Shown: positions 31,466 through 41,090 of the stretch, one piece after another | Position numbering within the stretch: the stretch's first letter is position 1 | Layout of the letters: each line of letters opens with the position of its first letter | From: Brachionus manjavacas | Lineage: Eukaryota > Rotifera > Eurotatoria > Ploima > Brachionidae | DNA: 64,000 bases | Reading direction: 5' to 3' | NCBI GenBank assembly: GCA_019054805.1 | Contig: JAHQIY010000023.1 | Coordinates: 248,001 to 312,000 of the forward strand | Position numbers and translations under genes: made by a program | The notes under the pieces: model-generated | The model's database searches: none | What the model saw: the letters and a program-made list of their open reading frames with translations, nothing else | Told to the model about the DNA's origin: nothing

Positions 31466-33291
31466 ATGTCCACGAAAAAGATAGAAACAGCTATAAATTC
31501 GCATAATTGCTGTTTTATTTGTAGACGGAAGCGTTCTGATAGGATTAAACTGCGAACAATTAATAAAAATTCAATTATTCATGCATTCAAAATGAAAAGA
31601 ATAATTATTGATGAAAATGCAAGATGCTGCAGAAACCATCTTGATAATAATGGTTGTATTAAAGAGGAACTTTATGGTCAAATTCGTACAAAAAAAAAAT
31701 TATAAGAATCAATTAATAAAAATGTTTGATATGTTTGAAGTCGGTGAAAAAAGTGTGTTTGAAAAATTTAAAGATATTTCTTCTGTTCAAGACTCACATT
31801 GTATTGAAATTACAGGTTGGACAAAAAAACAATTTTTAGACTTTTCTAAATTCATCACTAGCATAAAAAATAGTAAAAATCGTTCGAAAGAACAGCTGAT
31901 TGCTCTTTATCGATACTGGTTAAGAACAGGAACAAACCAATCAGTACTTGCTAAAATTTTTAAAAAGGGATGTTCTCAACAAGCCATTAGTAAATACTTG
32001 TCTCAAATACGAAAGGCAATAAACGATGATTTTGTTCCATTTTTTCTTGGAGCTGATAGAAAAAGAGAATTTTTTTGAAACACAACAATGAAATGGTAAC
32101 AGAACTTCTATCAATTAAGAATGAAGAACTTGTTATTGTTTGTGATGGTACCTATACTCGCATTGAAAAAAGTCAGAATAATAACTTCCAGTATAAAAGT
32201 TGGAGTGTTCAAAAATCAACATCATTACTTAAGCCTTTTATTATATGCTGTAGTGATGGATATATTATTGACTGTTATGGATCATTTTCTGCAAATATGA
32301 ACGATGCTTGTATATTTGAATATATATTGAAGACAGACTTAGCTCTAAAAGAAAAGATTCTTCTTCCTGGAAAAACAATTATCTTTCTCGATAGAGGTTT
32401 GTAAAAATTTATAATTTGCACTAAAGAATTTTATTATGTGAATTGTTAAAAATAAAAGATTTATTTAAAAGGATTTAGAGATGTCGTATTACAACTTAGA
32501 GAAAAATACGATTTTGATGTAAAAATTCCAACTTGTCAGCAGTTTTTAAATAATGATTTGGATGAGTCTAATTTAAAATCTAAACAGCTTTCTACCAAAC
32601 AGGCTAATGAAACACGAATGGTAACAAAGGTAAATTAAATTATGTTTTTTTTATTAAAATTTTATTTGATTAATTAAGTGTCGATTCATAGTTGAAAAAC
32701 AATTGGCGAAATTAAAAAATTTAGGGCTTTAGAAAATGTTCGAAATACAGCTATTGGTGATATTCAAATTGACTATCGAATAGCATCAGTAATGATTAAT
32801 TTCAGCCATATTAGTTGTTCCCCTGATGGAAATCATGGAAAAAAATTGCGCGAAGAATGATTAGAAAATCAAAAATAACCAAGAATGAATTAGAGTTTTT
32901 AATAGGAAAACATTTGGAAACAAAATTGATAGCATCTATTTCGATTTCAAGTATTGTTGATTTTCCAATTCTAAGACCAAAACAAATGATGAGAAAGTTA
33001 TTTCTTGGATCATATCAGTTAAAGCAAGCTAGAGCCTACGCTGATGACCTTTTATTTAATAAAACAGCTTACATTGTTAGCTCAAGATTGATGAAGAATA
33101 TGTCAAATAGGGTTTTAACTGATGAATATGAAAATTCAAAAATCCTTGCATTTGAAATAATTTCACGTCATAGAAGATCTAAAAAAATCTAAAAGATATT
33201 GGGCAAACCAGCTATGTTAAACAGTTTAAAAATACATACAAAGTTTTTATCAAATATATACCTGGATTAAATCATTCGAAGTCAATTCAAG
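31466..33291 (+). pseudogene. DDE_Tnp_4-type transposase, N-terminal and catalytic part
   Basis: From MSTKKIETAINSHNCCFICR: a zinc-binding head (CxxC at 31505 on, then RCCRNHL), an HTH_Tnp_4-like helix-turn-helix (KEQLIALYRYWLRTGTNQSV, then GCSQQAISKYLSQIR) and the DDE core. Likely catalytic residues are Asp in VCDGTYTRI (32144), Asp in FLDRGFRD (32390) and Glu in RFIVEKQ (32693). Two introns split the core, 32397-32471 and 32630-32678; both restore the expected protein. Then comes FPILRPKQMMRKLFLGSYQL, the linker known before SWIM domains in this family. Frameshifts are seen near 31690 (A-run), 32070 (T-run), 32722 and 33187, so this copy is probably inactive. It is followed by a 60-bp intron and the SWIM exon. 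Confidence 0.82.
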
Positions 33292-33351
33292 GTAAATTCA
33301 AAATTTTACACTATTTACTAGGTAATCTTTTGATTTTAATTTTTATTTAAG

Positions 33352-34505
33352 CTCATATATGCACATGTTTGTCAGGTCGTCGAATAGTCGGATGCTGTAG
33401 CCATGTCGCAACTGTGATTTATTATTTAAGCTATTTAAAATATAGAACACCTGGTATCATATCAAAAGGAAGACATTTAAACGAAATTCCTATCGATATA
33501 CAGAATCAACAGTTGCCTAACAAACCGAAAAATATTAAAGGAAAGAGAAGTAGAAAAGAAAGTTCAAGTGATTCGGAATATACTACTAGTTGTTCAGATT
33601 CAAGTGATATTGAAATTGAAATCCTTCAAAAGGAATTGAATCAAACTCATGAAATATCATCAAACGATTTAACAAGTATTGAATCATTCAAAAATCACAT
33701 ACCAAAGTGGGGAGCTTTCATTGAATACAAAGGGAAAAAAACGTTTTTGTTTCAAAAACTTGCTCAATTGATTATATTCTTTTAGCATTCTGGTATCTTT
33801 ATAAAAAAATTCTTCTTATTTTCAAAATATAATAAGTAACAAGTTGACTATAGTTATAAAAGACATTATAGATGAAGTGGATAAAAAGAATTTCGATAAA
33901 GCTAAAGAATTATGGATTAAACAAATAATGAGCTATGATACAAAATTAAATTTTTCTGAAAATTTTATTGAAATATCACTTGATAATAATGAAGAAGATA
34001 ATTTTTCAAAGAATTTAAAAGAATTTCAAAAGTATGTATTTATTCAACAAAGTTGTTCAAGATGTGAAAAAATGAGAGAAATATTCCCAAAGAATCTGAT
34101 GTCATACTTTTTAAAAAATCTAATTCAAAAATTAAGTTATCAGCTGAAAATGAAGAAAGATGCAAGTCATGCAAGTTGACTTTTGAATTCAACGTTAAAT
34201 TTTTTAATCAGCCTACATTTTTGTTTATAAAATCAGCAGAGAAGAACATTTTTATCCATGAATTACCAGATGTTATAACATGTGATAATAGAAACTATAA
34301 TTTTCTTTGTGCAACTTTAAACAAACCAGGCCATACTGTTTCAATTTTTAAGCTAAAAAATGATTTTTATGTGGTTGATGACATATATAAAACTGTCAAA
34401 AAATTATCTAAATATGGAAAAAATCTGAAAAAGAAGAGAGATCATTTTTATTTTCAAAAAGCAACCATCAGTTATTCATTTTATTATTTAATCAATAGTT
34501 TTTAA
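33352..34505 (+). pseudogene. SWIM zinc finger plus USP-like cysteine peptidase, C-terminal part of the transposase gene
   Basis: After intron 33292-33351 (phase 1) the frame reads HICTCLSGRRIVGCCSHVAT, a SWIM motif (CxC...CxH). An acidic Ser-rich linker follows, then IPKWGAFIEYKGKKT. In the next frame TCSIDYILLAFWYLYKK (about 33754) has the look of a USP/C19 cysteine box. Further on are SCSRCEKM (34050), a second Cys-rich patch, then YNFLCATLNKPGHTVSIFKL and NDFYVVDD (34300-34380), which resembles the USP histidine box (G-H-x-x-x...W/F-Y-x-x-D-D). TAA closes at 34503-34505. Shifts near 33740, 33800 and 34165 break it. SWIM attached to this DDE family is known; the peptidase assignment is my inference. 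Confidence 0.6.
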
Positions 34506-34889
34506 TTTTTTTTAAAATTTTTTTGAATAAACAAATTATTAATTCATTTTCTATTTACTAACATTTAAACGTTATAACAAAAAAAAAATTTAGACGTATG
34601 TTGATTTTTTAAATATATGTTGATAAGTAAAAAAATTAAATATTAATTACAACTAATATATTTACAAAATTTTAATGGATCGCAGCAAATTTTTTACAAT
34701 TAAATTATACAAAAAGCAACAAAGACAATTAACCAGAACAAGTTAGAAGGAAATATTAATACAAAAACAATGGATCAGAAACATGAAACAGGATGAGAAA
34801 CTAATTCTCTTGTTCTGGTTGAATCAGTATCATTTAGTTTTTCTAATTTAAAATGTTCCCTTAAAAATTGAGAATTTTCATATTGGTTT
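34506..34889. other. Convergent 3' flanks with a hairpin
   Basis: Lies between the 3' ends of the plus-strand transposase gene and the minus-strand secreted-protein gene. AACCAGAACAAG near 34729 pairs with CTTGTTCTGGTT near 34811 (12 bp, about 70-nt loop). Confidence 0.35.
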
Positions 34890-35430
34890 TCATAAATACA
34901 AACATCCTTTTAATGAAATTGTGTAAAAAAATGCCATTTTTTTATCTTTGTAAATTACTTCGAAGCTATCGTCATTTGTCTGATTATACACTTCTTCAGA
35001 AACGATTGCAGATTGAAGCTTAAAAAAATTTTGCTTATTCTTTTATAAGATATTTTTGAAAAAACCTCGTTAAGATCTCTCAAAAATGCTTTGGCAAATT
35101 TTGGTTGTGCGCACAGACAAGGCTGTCGATCAATTATAGGAACATTTTGGTCCTGGCCCTTTAAAAATATTTAAAAGGAAAATGCAAGACAATTTATTAC
35201 CAAAATCTGATTCCGATTATCAGCTGAAAAACGTGAGACACCATTTTGACCAATACTTAAGTTCAAATCTGAATTTGGGTTCTTAATTTAAAAATAAAAA
35301 AATTGCTCAGCTTTTAGAAAAAGAAATTACATTTTTTTTTGAAAAATAATTTTTTTTTCAGTAATGATACAGATAAGCAAATTAAAAATACAGTCAAAAG
35401 AACTATAAAAAATCTGGTCATTGATATCAT
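34890..35430 (-). CDS. Predicted small secreted protein, four exons
   Basis: Exons 35430-35371, 35281-35201, 35158-35066 and 35018-34890, all joined in phase 0 by GT..AG introns of 89, 42 and 47 bp; each exon is a multiple of three. The start MISMTRFFIVLLTVFLICLS is a textbook signal peptide (ATG 35430 or 35421). The mature part has SRFSADNRNQILGQDQNVPI, IDRQPCLCAQPKFAKAF and LQSAIVSEEVYNQTNDDSFE, with few Cys. The family is unknown. The first exon stays open upstream of the ATG to about 35574, and the plus strand is also open there, so exon 1 is the least certain. It is inside the 11-kb element, next to the right inverted repeat, and probably cargo. Confidence 0.5.
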
Positions 35431-35589
35431 ATTTATATCAATTCTGATATCTATTGAATTTTTAGAATTGTTCAAAAAGTTTGAAACTGTCAAATTCGTT
35501 GAAATCGAAGACTTTTTAGCTGCAATTTTTGTACTTGACCAAAATTTCTCCAAAAACGCATTGAACGAACTCACTTTATAAAAGAAATA

Positions 35590-36279
35590 TTAATGAAAAA
35601 AAACAAGTTGAAACCGGATGGTAAAGAAAAGCTTAAAGAAACTTTTTGAGTAAAAAAATAGATTAGAAAAGAAGATCAAAATACAAAGAAATCGGTTCAA
35701 ACTTCTTTTAAAACAGATTTCATAAGGCCATTAAAATTTTGAGCTAGGTTAAAAAGAGACTGACTGAAATTTCAAAATCAAAAAATTCATTTTTTAAAAT
35801 GACTAATCATTTTTTGAAAATTTTGTTTCAATAAACAATTAAAAAAATTTTTCTTGAGATGTATGCTTTAATTTTTTATTAATTTTAAATCATTAATATG
35901 GAAAAAATAAATTGAAAATAATATTTCAAAATGAATATTGACAAATGAAACAAAATAAAACTTAACAAAAAGTTTAAATATTTTAGATTATATTAAATTT
36001 TTAATTGCTTTTGCTTTCCTCTGCGTTACTGGTTTAAATTCATTTTTTTTCATTTTTATTTCTTTTTAAAAAGTAGTCGATAATTGATGAAAAAAATTTA
36101 TGATCAAAAATAAGTAAATTATTGATAATCCAAAATACTTTAAATTATTTACCTTTTTATTTTGGTAAAGCCTTTAAAGGGAAATAATCATTTAGATAAA
36201 AAAATTTTTCAAATCATGAATATCATCCCAAATAAAATAAATCATTGTTTTTTAAAAATAAATTAAATAAATATAAAAT
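35590..36279. other. Spacer inside the right end of the 11-kb element
   Basis: AT-rich, no supported gene. It could hold the promoter of the secreted-protein gene. Confidence 0.35.
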
Positions 36280-36687
36280 AAGATTTTAAGTATTTAATAA
36301 GGTTCATTAAGTTTTCTGCATCTTTAATCTGAATTTTTATTTAAAAATTACATAACTTTTATCAAAAGATATTTTTTATTATTTTTAAATTGTTATTTAA
36401 TTCAATTCTAAGCAAAATAAATCCTTAATAGAGAATTATTCTTTTTCACCAAGAAAAAAAGAAACAACGACTGCTTGCAAGTAAAATTGTAAAGTTTATT
36501 ATGAAAAAATGTAGATTTTCATCTTGCCAAAATTGACATTTTTTTGGAAATCTAAAAAAATTAGATAATTTTGCCGAAAGATGAGTAAAAAACCTTTATT
36601 TTGATATAAAAATTAAGTTGAACCCTCTTTTTTTAAATAAAATATAAAAGGGCAAAATTTCAATGGAAACAGTGTATTGTTCTTTAC
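36280..36687 (-). repeat. Right terminal inverted repeat of the 11-kb element
   Basis: Inverse of 25593-25999. Homology stops sharply at both borders, as expected for a transposon end rather than gradual decay. Confidence 0.9.
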
Positions 36688-37590
36688 TTAATTTTACACA
36701 AAAATACGTAAATTCACGAAAAAAATGGAAATTTTAATATTTTTTACGTAAAACAAAAATTATTGAAAATGGTAAATTAACAAAATTTTACGTAAATAGA
36801 AGTAAAATTACCAATTTTTACGTTAAATTATGTTAAATCCAAAATACGATTTCGACTTGTGATTTTTTTTTCTTTTTTAATTTAATTTTTTACCATTTTT
36901 ACGTAAAAATTAATAAAATCCAAAATTTTTTAGGTAAATTTTGGTTGTTTTAATTGTTAAAAATTGTTTAGGTTTAGGTTCAAAAAAATAAAAATAAGAT
37001 TTAGGAATATTATTGTTTAAGTTAAGTAAGTTATCAGTCAATGCATTGATAGATCAAATGTTACAAAGTTTATCTTATTGTTTTTTGATTTTTCTCTTTT
37101 TACCATTTTCTTTCAAAATTTATCTATAAAACTTTGGATTTTATCAATTTTTACGTAAAAATAGTAAAAAATAAAAAAATTAGGTCTGGATTTTTTACTT
37201 AGATATGCCGATGGTCGATCACTGTTCGAATCAGTGAAAGCGTGTAGTTGAACCATACTCTGTTCGCTAACAATTTTGATGGCGTCACCTCTTCTCCTTC
37301 TACTTTAAGCGAAGGTATGCCGATTTTTGCTAGTCTGGATAGACAAAAGTTTGGTAGTTCTTCTTTGAACATTTTCTCTCTTTAAGATGTCTTTCTTTGG
37401 CTGTAGTATTCGAGATGTATTTAAAATGTATTTAAAAGATATTTGATGAATTTAGTTTTCAAATAAGATTAAATATTACATAGCATTTCAATTTACCAAA
37501 TTAACTTTTAATATATTAATTAGACCGTTTTACTGGCAACTTTAAGTTTATGATTAATTTTTGATACTCAAAATGATCAAATCAAGTTTT
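36688..37590. other. Intergenic DNA with a TTTACGTAAA cluster and a tRNA-like T arm
   Basis: About six ACGTAA words, mostly as the palindrome TTTACGTAAA, lie between 36709 and 37160. At 37219-37237 TCACTGTTCGAATCAGTGA forms a perfect T-arm stem with loop TTCGAAT, but no D arm or acceptor stem fits around it. Confidence 0.35.
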
Positions 37591-38160
37591 AATTTATTTA
37601 TTTATTTATTTGAGTGAAATAAGCCTCATAGACACAAATAAAAGTGAACAGAAAAATTAAATTAAGTTATTGTATGTGCACAAAACATATAAAAATTAAG
37701 TTAAAAAATCTACTTTTAAAATGTCGTTTAAAATGTTAAATAAGTAAAAATAGTTCGAATTCTGTGACATTTCAATCTTAAGCTGTTGAACAACAAATTT
37801 AATCGAGTCCACCAAACCTCGGTTTGCACAATGGAAGACATGGTCAACAATTGAGATTGACGTTTCTGAATTACAATCGAATGTATTGATATAAATTTTC
37901 TTTTCTAAGTTGCTTATCTGTCTACAATACGAAGAATTTTTTTGGTCAAAATGTTAATAGTTTCCTTTAAAGAAGACCAGTAGGCTGTTACACAAAACAC
38001 TTTGACGAAGAAAGAAGATCTTAAACTTGATACCAAGTGCTCTTTTTAGGAGCAAATTCTGTCTTGTTTCAAATTCACTGAGTTTATCATCACCAATCCA
38101 AACCATATCGACAAGTTTGAATATTGAATAATTTAGAGATGCGTTTTTGGATTTAACTTA
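37590..38160 (-). mobile_element. Probable 3' end of a LINE
   Basis: The minus strand reads NSLLVFFKGNYQHF, then VDHVFHCANRGLVDSIKFVV and ILNDILKVDFLT to a stop, then a 3' tail GAGGCTTATTTCACTC with (AAAT)n at 37615-37590. The tail style matches the LINEs seen earlier. No RT motif is left, so the assignment rests on the tail. Confidence 0.4.
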
Positions 38161-38397
38161 CTTTGTTAAATCTAAAGATAAAAACATCAAAAGTCTGCAA
38201 AAAAATATCACACTAAAAAAAGATATATGGTGTGCATTCTGAAATGTGTATTTTGTATTACTGAAATTAACATAGTATTTTAAATCCATGAAATGCGGTT
38301 TTACTATATAATTTAAAAACAAATTCTTAAATACAAAAACGACACAATTAAAAACTTTAAGCATTTGTTATGAAAATTTATTATCAGAAATTACACT

Positions 38398-38628
38398 CAG
38401 ACCTGTTTTTAAGTCAAAGCCAATGGCTTAAAAATTTTTTTCATTTTTTTAGTGAAGTTTAGTCGAGTGAACTAATTTTCTGATTTTAAAACGAAACTTT
38501 TTTTGGATAAAAATAAAAATCATATCTATTTTTTAGTTTAAAAATCAGAAAATTAGTTGACTAAAAAAAAAAAATTTTACGTCATTGACTTGACTTGACT
38601 TAAGACTTGTGACTTAAAAACAAGTCTG
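38398..38628. mobile_element. hAT-type foldback MITE with 8-bp target duplication
   Basis: ATTACACT occurs at 38390-38397 and 38629-38636. The tips are CAGACCTGTTTTTAAGTCA and TGACTTAAAAACAAGTCTG, and most of the 231 bp pairs with itself (CTAATTTTCTGATTTT on both arms). The CAG tip and 8-bp duplication are hAT features. It has no coding capacity. Confidence 0.88.
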
Positions 38629-38910
38629 ATTACACTAAAGCTTTGAAACAAACAACTTTACTTTGATCAATATAATAAGATGTGTTTTATTTTAAAATTT
38701 GATCTCAGATAAGTGTCAACTGTATACGGTCTTTAATTTTTTTCATTGGAATTTTTTAATTAAAAAATAAATGGGAAAATTGAATTAAAGTGCAAGGCAG
38801 CATGAATACAAATTCTTTTAGAAAATAATATTGTAATTAAAGGACAGATGTTTTATATGTTATTTGATATCAGCTTTCATTTGAAAAAAAAAATTAGTTC
38901 AATTAGTTCG

Positions 38911-39540
38911 ATGCGTACGAAGTAAATGATGATGAAGAAGCATTAGAGCCTTCTCCTGGCTCAACCTCATCATCAGCGACCCCACAGGCTGTTTCAATAG
39001 ATCCACATAACCAACCAACACCAACTCCTACACAAGTTGAATCACCAGTTCCAGTTCAACATCCACCAGTACCAACACAAAGTGAAATTCAAACACCAAC
39101 ACCGGGAAATACATCAAAGCAAAAAGTTGGAAGACCAACTAAAGAAGAGGCTAAGAAGATAGCCGAAGAGAAACCTAAATCAAAGTCAGGTCTCCAACAA
39201 GTCACTGAACAAAACCGAGAAGGTCTGAACGACTAAAGGCCAAATCTTCGGTCTAAAAACCGAAGGCAAGATGTGGTGTGGCAACCACAAGAGCAAAATT
39301 AGATGTGCTCTCTAATCGAAACATTATTATTCATATTCATTTATTTACACTATTTACAAAAGCACTAGTCTCACCGACCCTTGGAAATAGGCTTAGAATA
39401 AAACAATATTTAATCTTTATTTACTAACTAATTACAACTTGGCTAAAAAATCTATTTATACTTATGTGTTTAACTAAAACTCTAACCTTTCCGTATCTTC
39501 TATTTTATTTACACTTTGTACACCGAACATATAGTTTATT
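38911..39540 (+). mobile_element. Ty3/Gypsy-type LTR element fossil, 3' part only
   Basis: Contains the Pro/Thr-rich C-terminal tail of the pol product (STSSSATPQAVSIDPHNQPT), then, after a purine-rich patch, an LTR-like stretch starting near TGTGGTGTGGCAACC. It is cut at its left end by the duplication border and nearly identical to 50753-51380. A fossil, young by its identity to the other copy. Confidence 0.7.
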
Positions 39541-39839
39541 TTGAAAGTTAAGAACATTATTAAAAAAATTAAAAAAAAAATTGAAGGAGTAAAATTCTAA
39601 ACTTATAGTATATTTTAATATAATGTTAACAATATTATCTTAAATATAATTTTATTATCTTTCTTTTGATAGATAAATTGTTCAAAAAAATTCTGAACAC
39701 TCCAGAACCCATAAAAAAACCAGATAAAATTGACCAAAAAAAATAATCTTTAAAGTTTAGAACAATTATTTTATCCTCAAATTTTACCACACCTTTACAA
39801 TCTAGAAAATCTAGCAACACCATGGACATTTATTTTTCA

Positions 39840-41090
39840 AACAATTCTTGGAATGTCTTTTCATTCTGTTTGTTTGCACCTTTAACGTTTGATTTATTAT
39901 TTTTTGATTTTAAAATTGGTCATTTTATATTAAAATCGGACATTTGAGTTTATTGATATTGTACCATTTTGGCGTTTTTCCCATAAAAATGGACAAAAAA
40001 AAGTATCTGAGGCTCAAAGCAGGCAAAAAATTGGTCTTTTGGAGGATAAGACTAAATCTCAACAAAAAATAGCTGATCTAGTAGGAGTTTCGAAAAAATT
40101 TGTGATTACAACAAAGCGCAATTATGAGAAGACATCCGTGGTCAAAGAATTACCAACATCTGGTAGACTTCGAAAGTTTCCCAGTCGTTGGTCAGAATCA
40201 ATCCTACAACAAGCTATACAAAGCTAGCCTTTGATTTTAGTTCTAAATTTCCAAATATTACTGTCAGTAAAGACATTGCAAGAAAAGTTCTATTTATTAA
40301 AAAAATACAGTCGTATACTGCAATAAAAAACCTCGTTTGACTGTATTGGATCGATTGAAAAGGCTCAAATGTTCCAAAGAACTACAAAGATGGACTGTTT
40401 ATGAATGATCAAAACTTGTTTTTAGTGACGAGTCTAATTTCGAAGTATTAAACAGAAAATCTAGAGTATATGTATAATATTTTCCAAACAAAAAGTATCC
40501 CCCTATGTTTTGTTTCCCAATTTTACAAAATGGTGGATGTTCGGTTGGTATTTGGGGATGTTTTAATTATAAAGGTACTGGATGCCACTCCATTAATACA
40601 GGCAGATTTTTTTAATTTGTGTGCATGGACATTCTGGAAATAGCTTATAACCATCAGTCGAGGTATTTTTTGATCAGATTCAAGACTGGATTTTTCAGCA
40701 GGATGGCGCTAGTGAACATACTGCTCATTCAATTCGAGATTGGTTTCAAGAAAAACAAATAAAAGTTGTTCCCTGGTGCCCAAGATCACCTGATCTCAAT
40801 CGAATAAAGAATTTATGATCATGAATTGACCACAAAATGGTCAATACAAAAATTACGTCTGTGGAGGAATTAAAAAGCGTTCTTTTTAATGAATGATTGA
40901 AAGTTTCAATTGAAGGAGCAAAAACATGATTGAATCTATGCCAAAACGTGTCGATAAGTTTTTTAAAGCTAAGGGTGGGCTTTATAAATGTTAAAAAAAA
41001 TGTTTTAAATTTTGAAGACATTTTTTTTGTTAAAAAATTTCATTCCTTTATGCGGTTTTTTTAACTTCGTTTTTTTTTCTATCCTAGTTT
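39840..41090 (+). mobile_element. Tc1/mariner-type transposon, copy 1
   Basis: ATG near 39989. The N-terminal HTH (SRQKIGLLEDKTKSQQKIAD, LVGVSKKFVITTKRNYEK) is open at 40039-40227. Further blocks are KLVFSDESNFEVLNRKSRVY (first Asp), GIWGCFNYKGTG, FQQDGASEHTAHSIRDW (second Asp) and VPWCPRSPDLNRIKNL (third acidic position expected in this block, where NPIENLW is usual). A frameshift after about residue 80 and several stops break the frame. The exact tips are not identified. Confidence 0.8.

Larger units (their letters stand above)
25593..36687. mobile_element. 11.1-kb cargo-bearing DNA transposon (DDE_Tnp_4/SWIM, Harbinger-ISL2EU supergroup) with 407-bp terminal inverted repeats
   Basis: The ends (25593-25999 and 36280-36687) are inverted copies with only a few differences. 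They start at GTAAAGAACAATACACTG and end at AAGATTTTAAGTATTTAATA read from the right. Between them, in order: a KOW-like/TM gene (+), a GC-rich island, a twin-homeodomain gene (-), a 123-bp tandem array, a 3-exon unknown gene (+), the transposase with SWIM and peptidase domains (+), and a signal-peptide gene (-). No target duplication is obvious. The near identity of the ends points to recent activity, although the transposase reading frame is now broken in several places. The alternative, a chance inverted duplication around an old transposase, is less likely. Confidence 0.75.

Noticed and set aside
35339-35581. Plus-strand 80-aa frame with a hydrophobic stretch
   Set aside because: It overlaps exon 1 of the minus-strand secreted-protein model, which has three supporting introns. 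The plus frame has none downstream, although it cannot be fully excluded.
40746-41021. Minus-strand frame of 91 aa, also at 52593-52892
   Set aside because: Antisense of the Tc1 transposase C-terminal coding region; it is conserved only because the block is duplicated.
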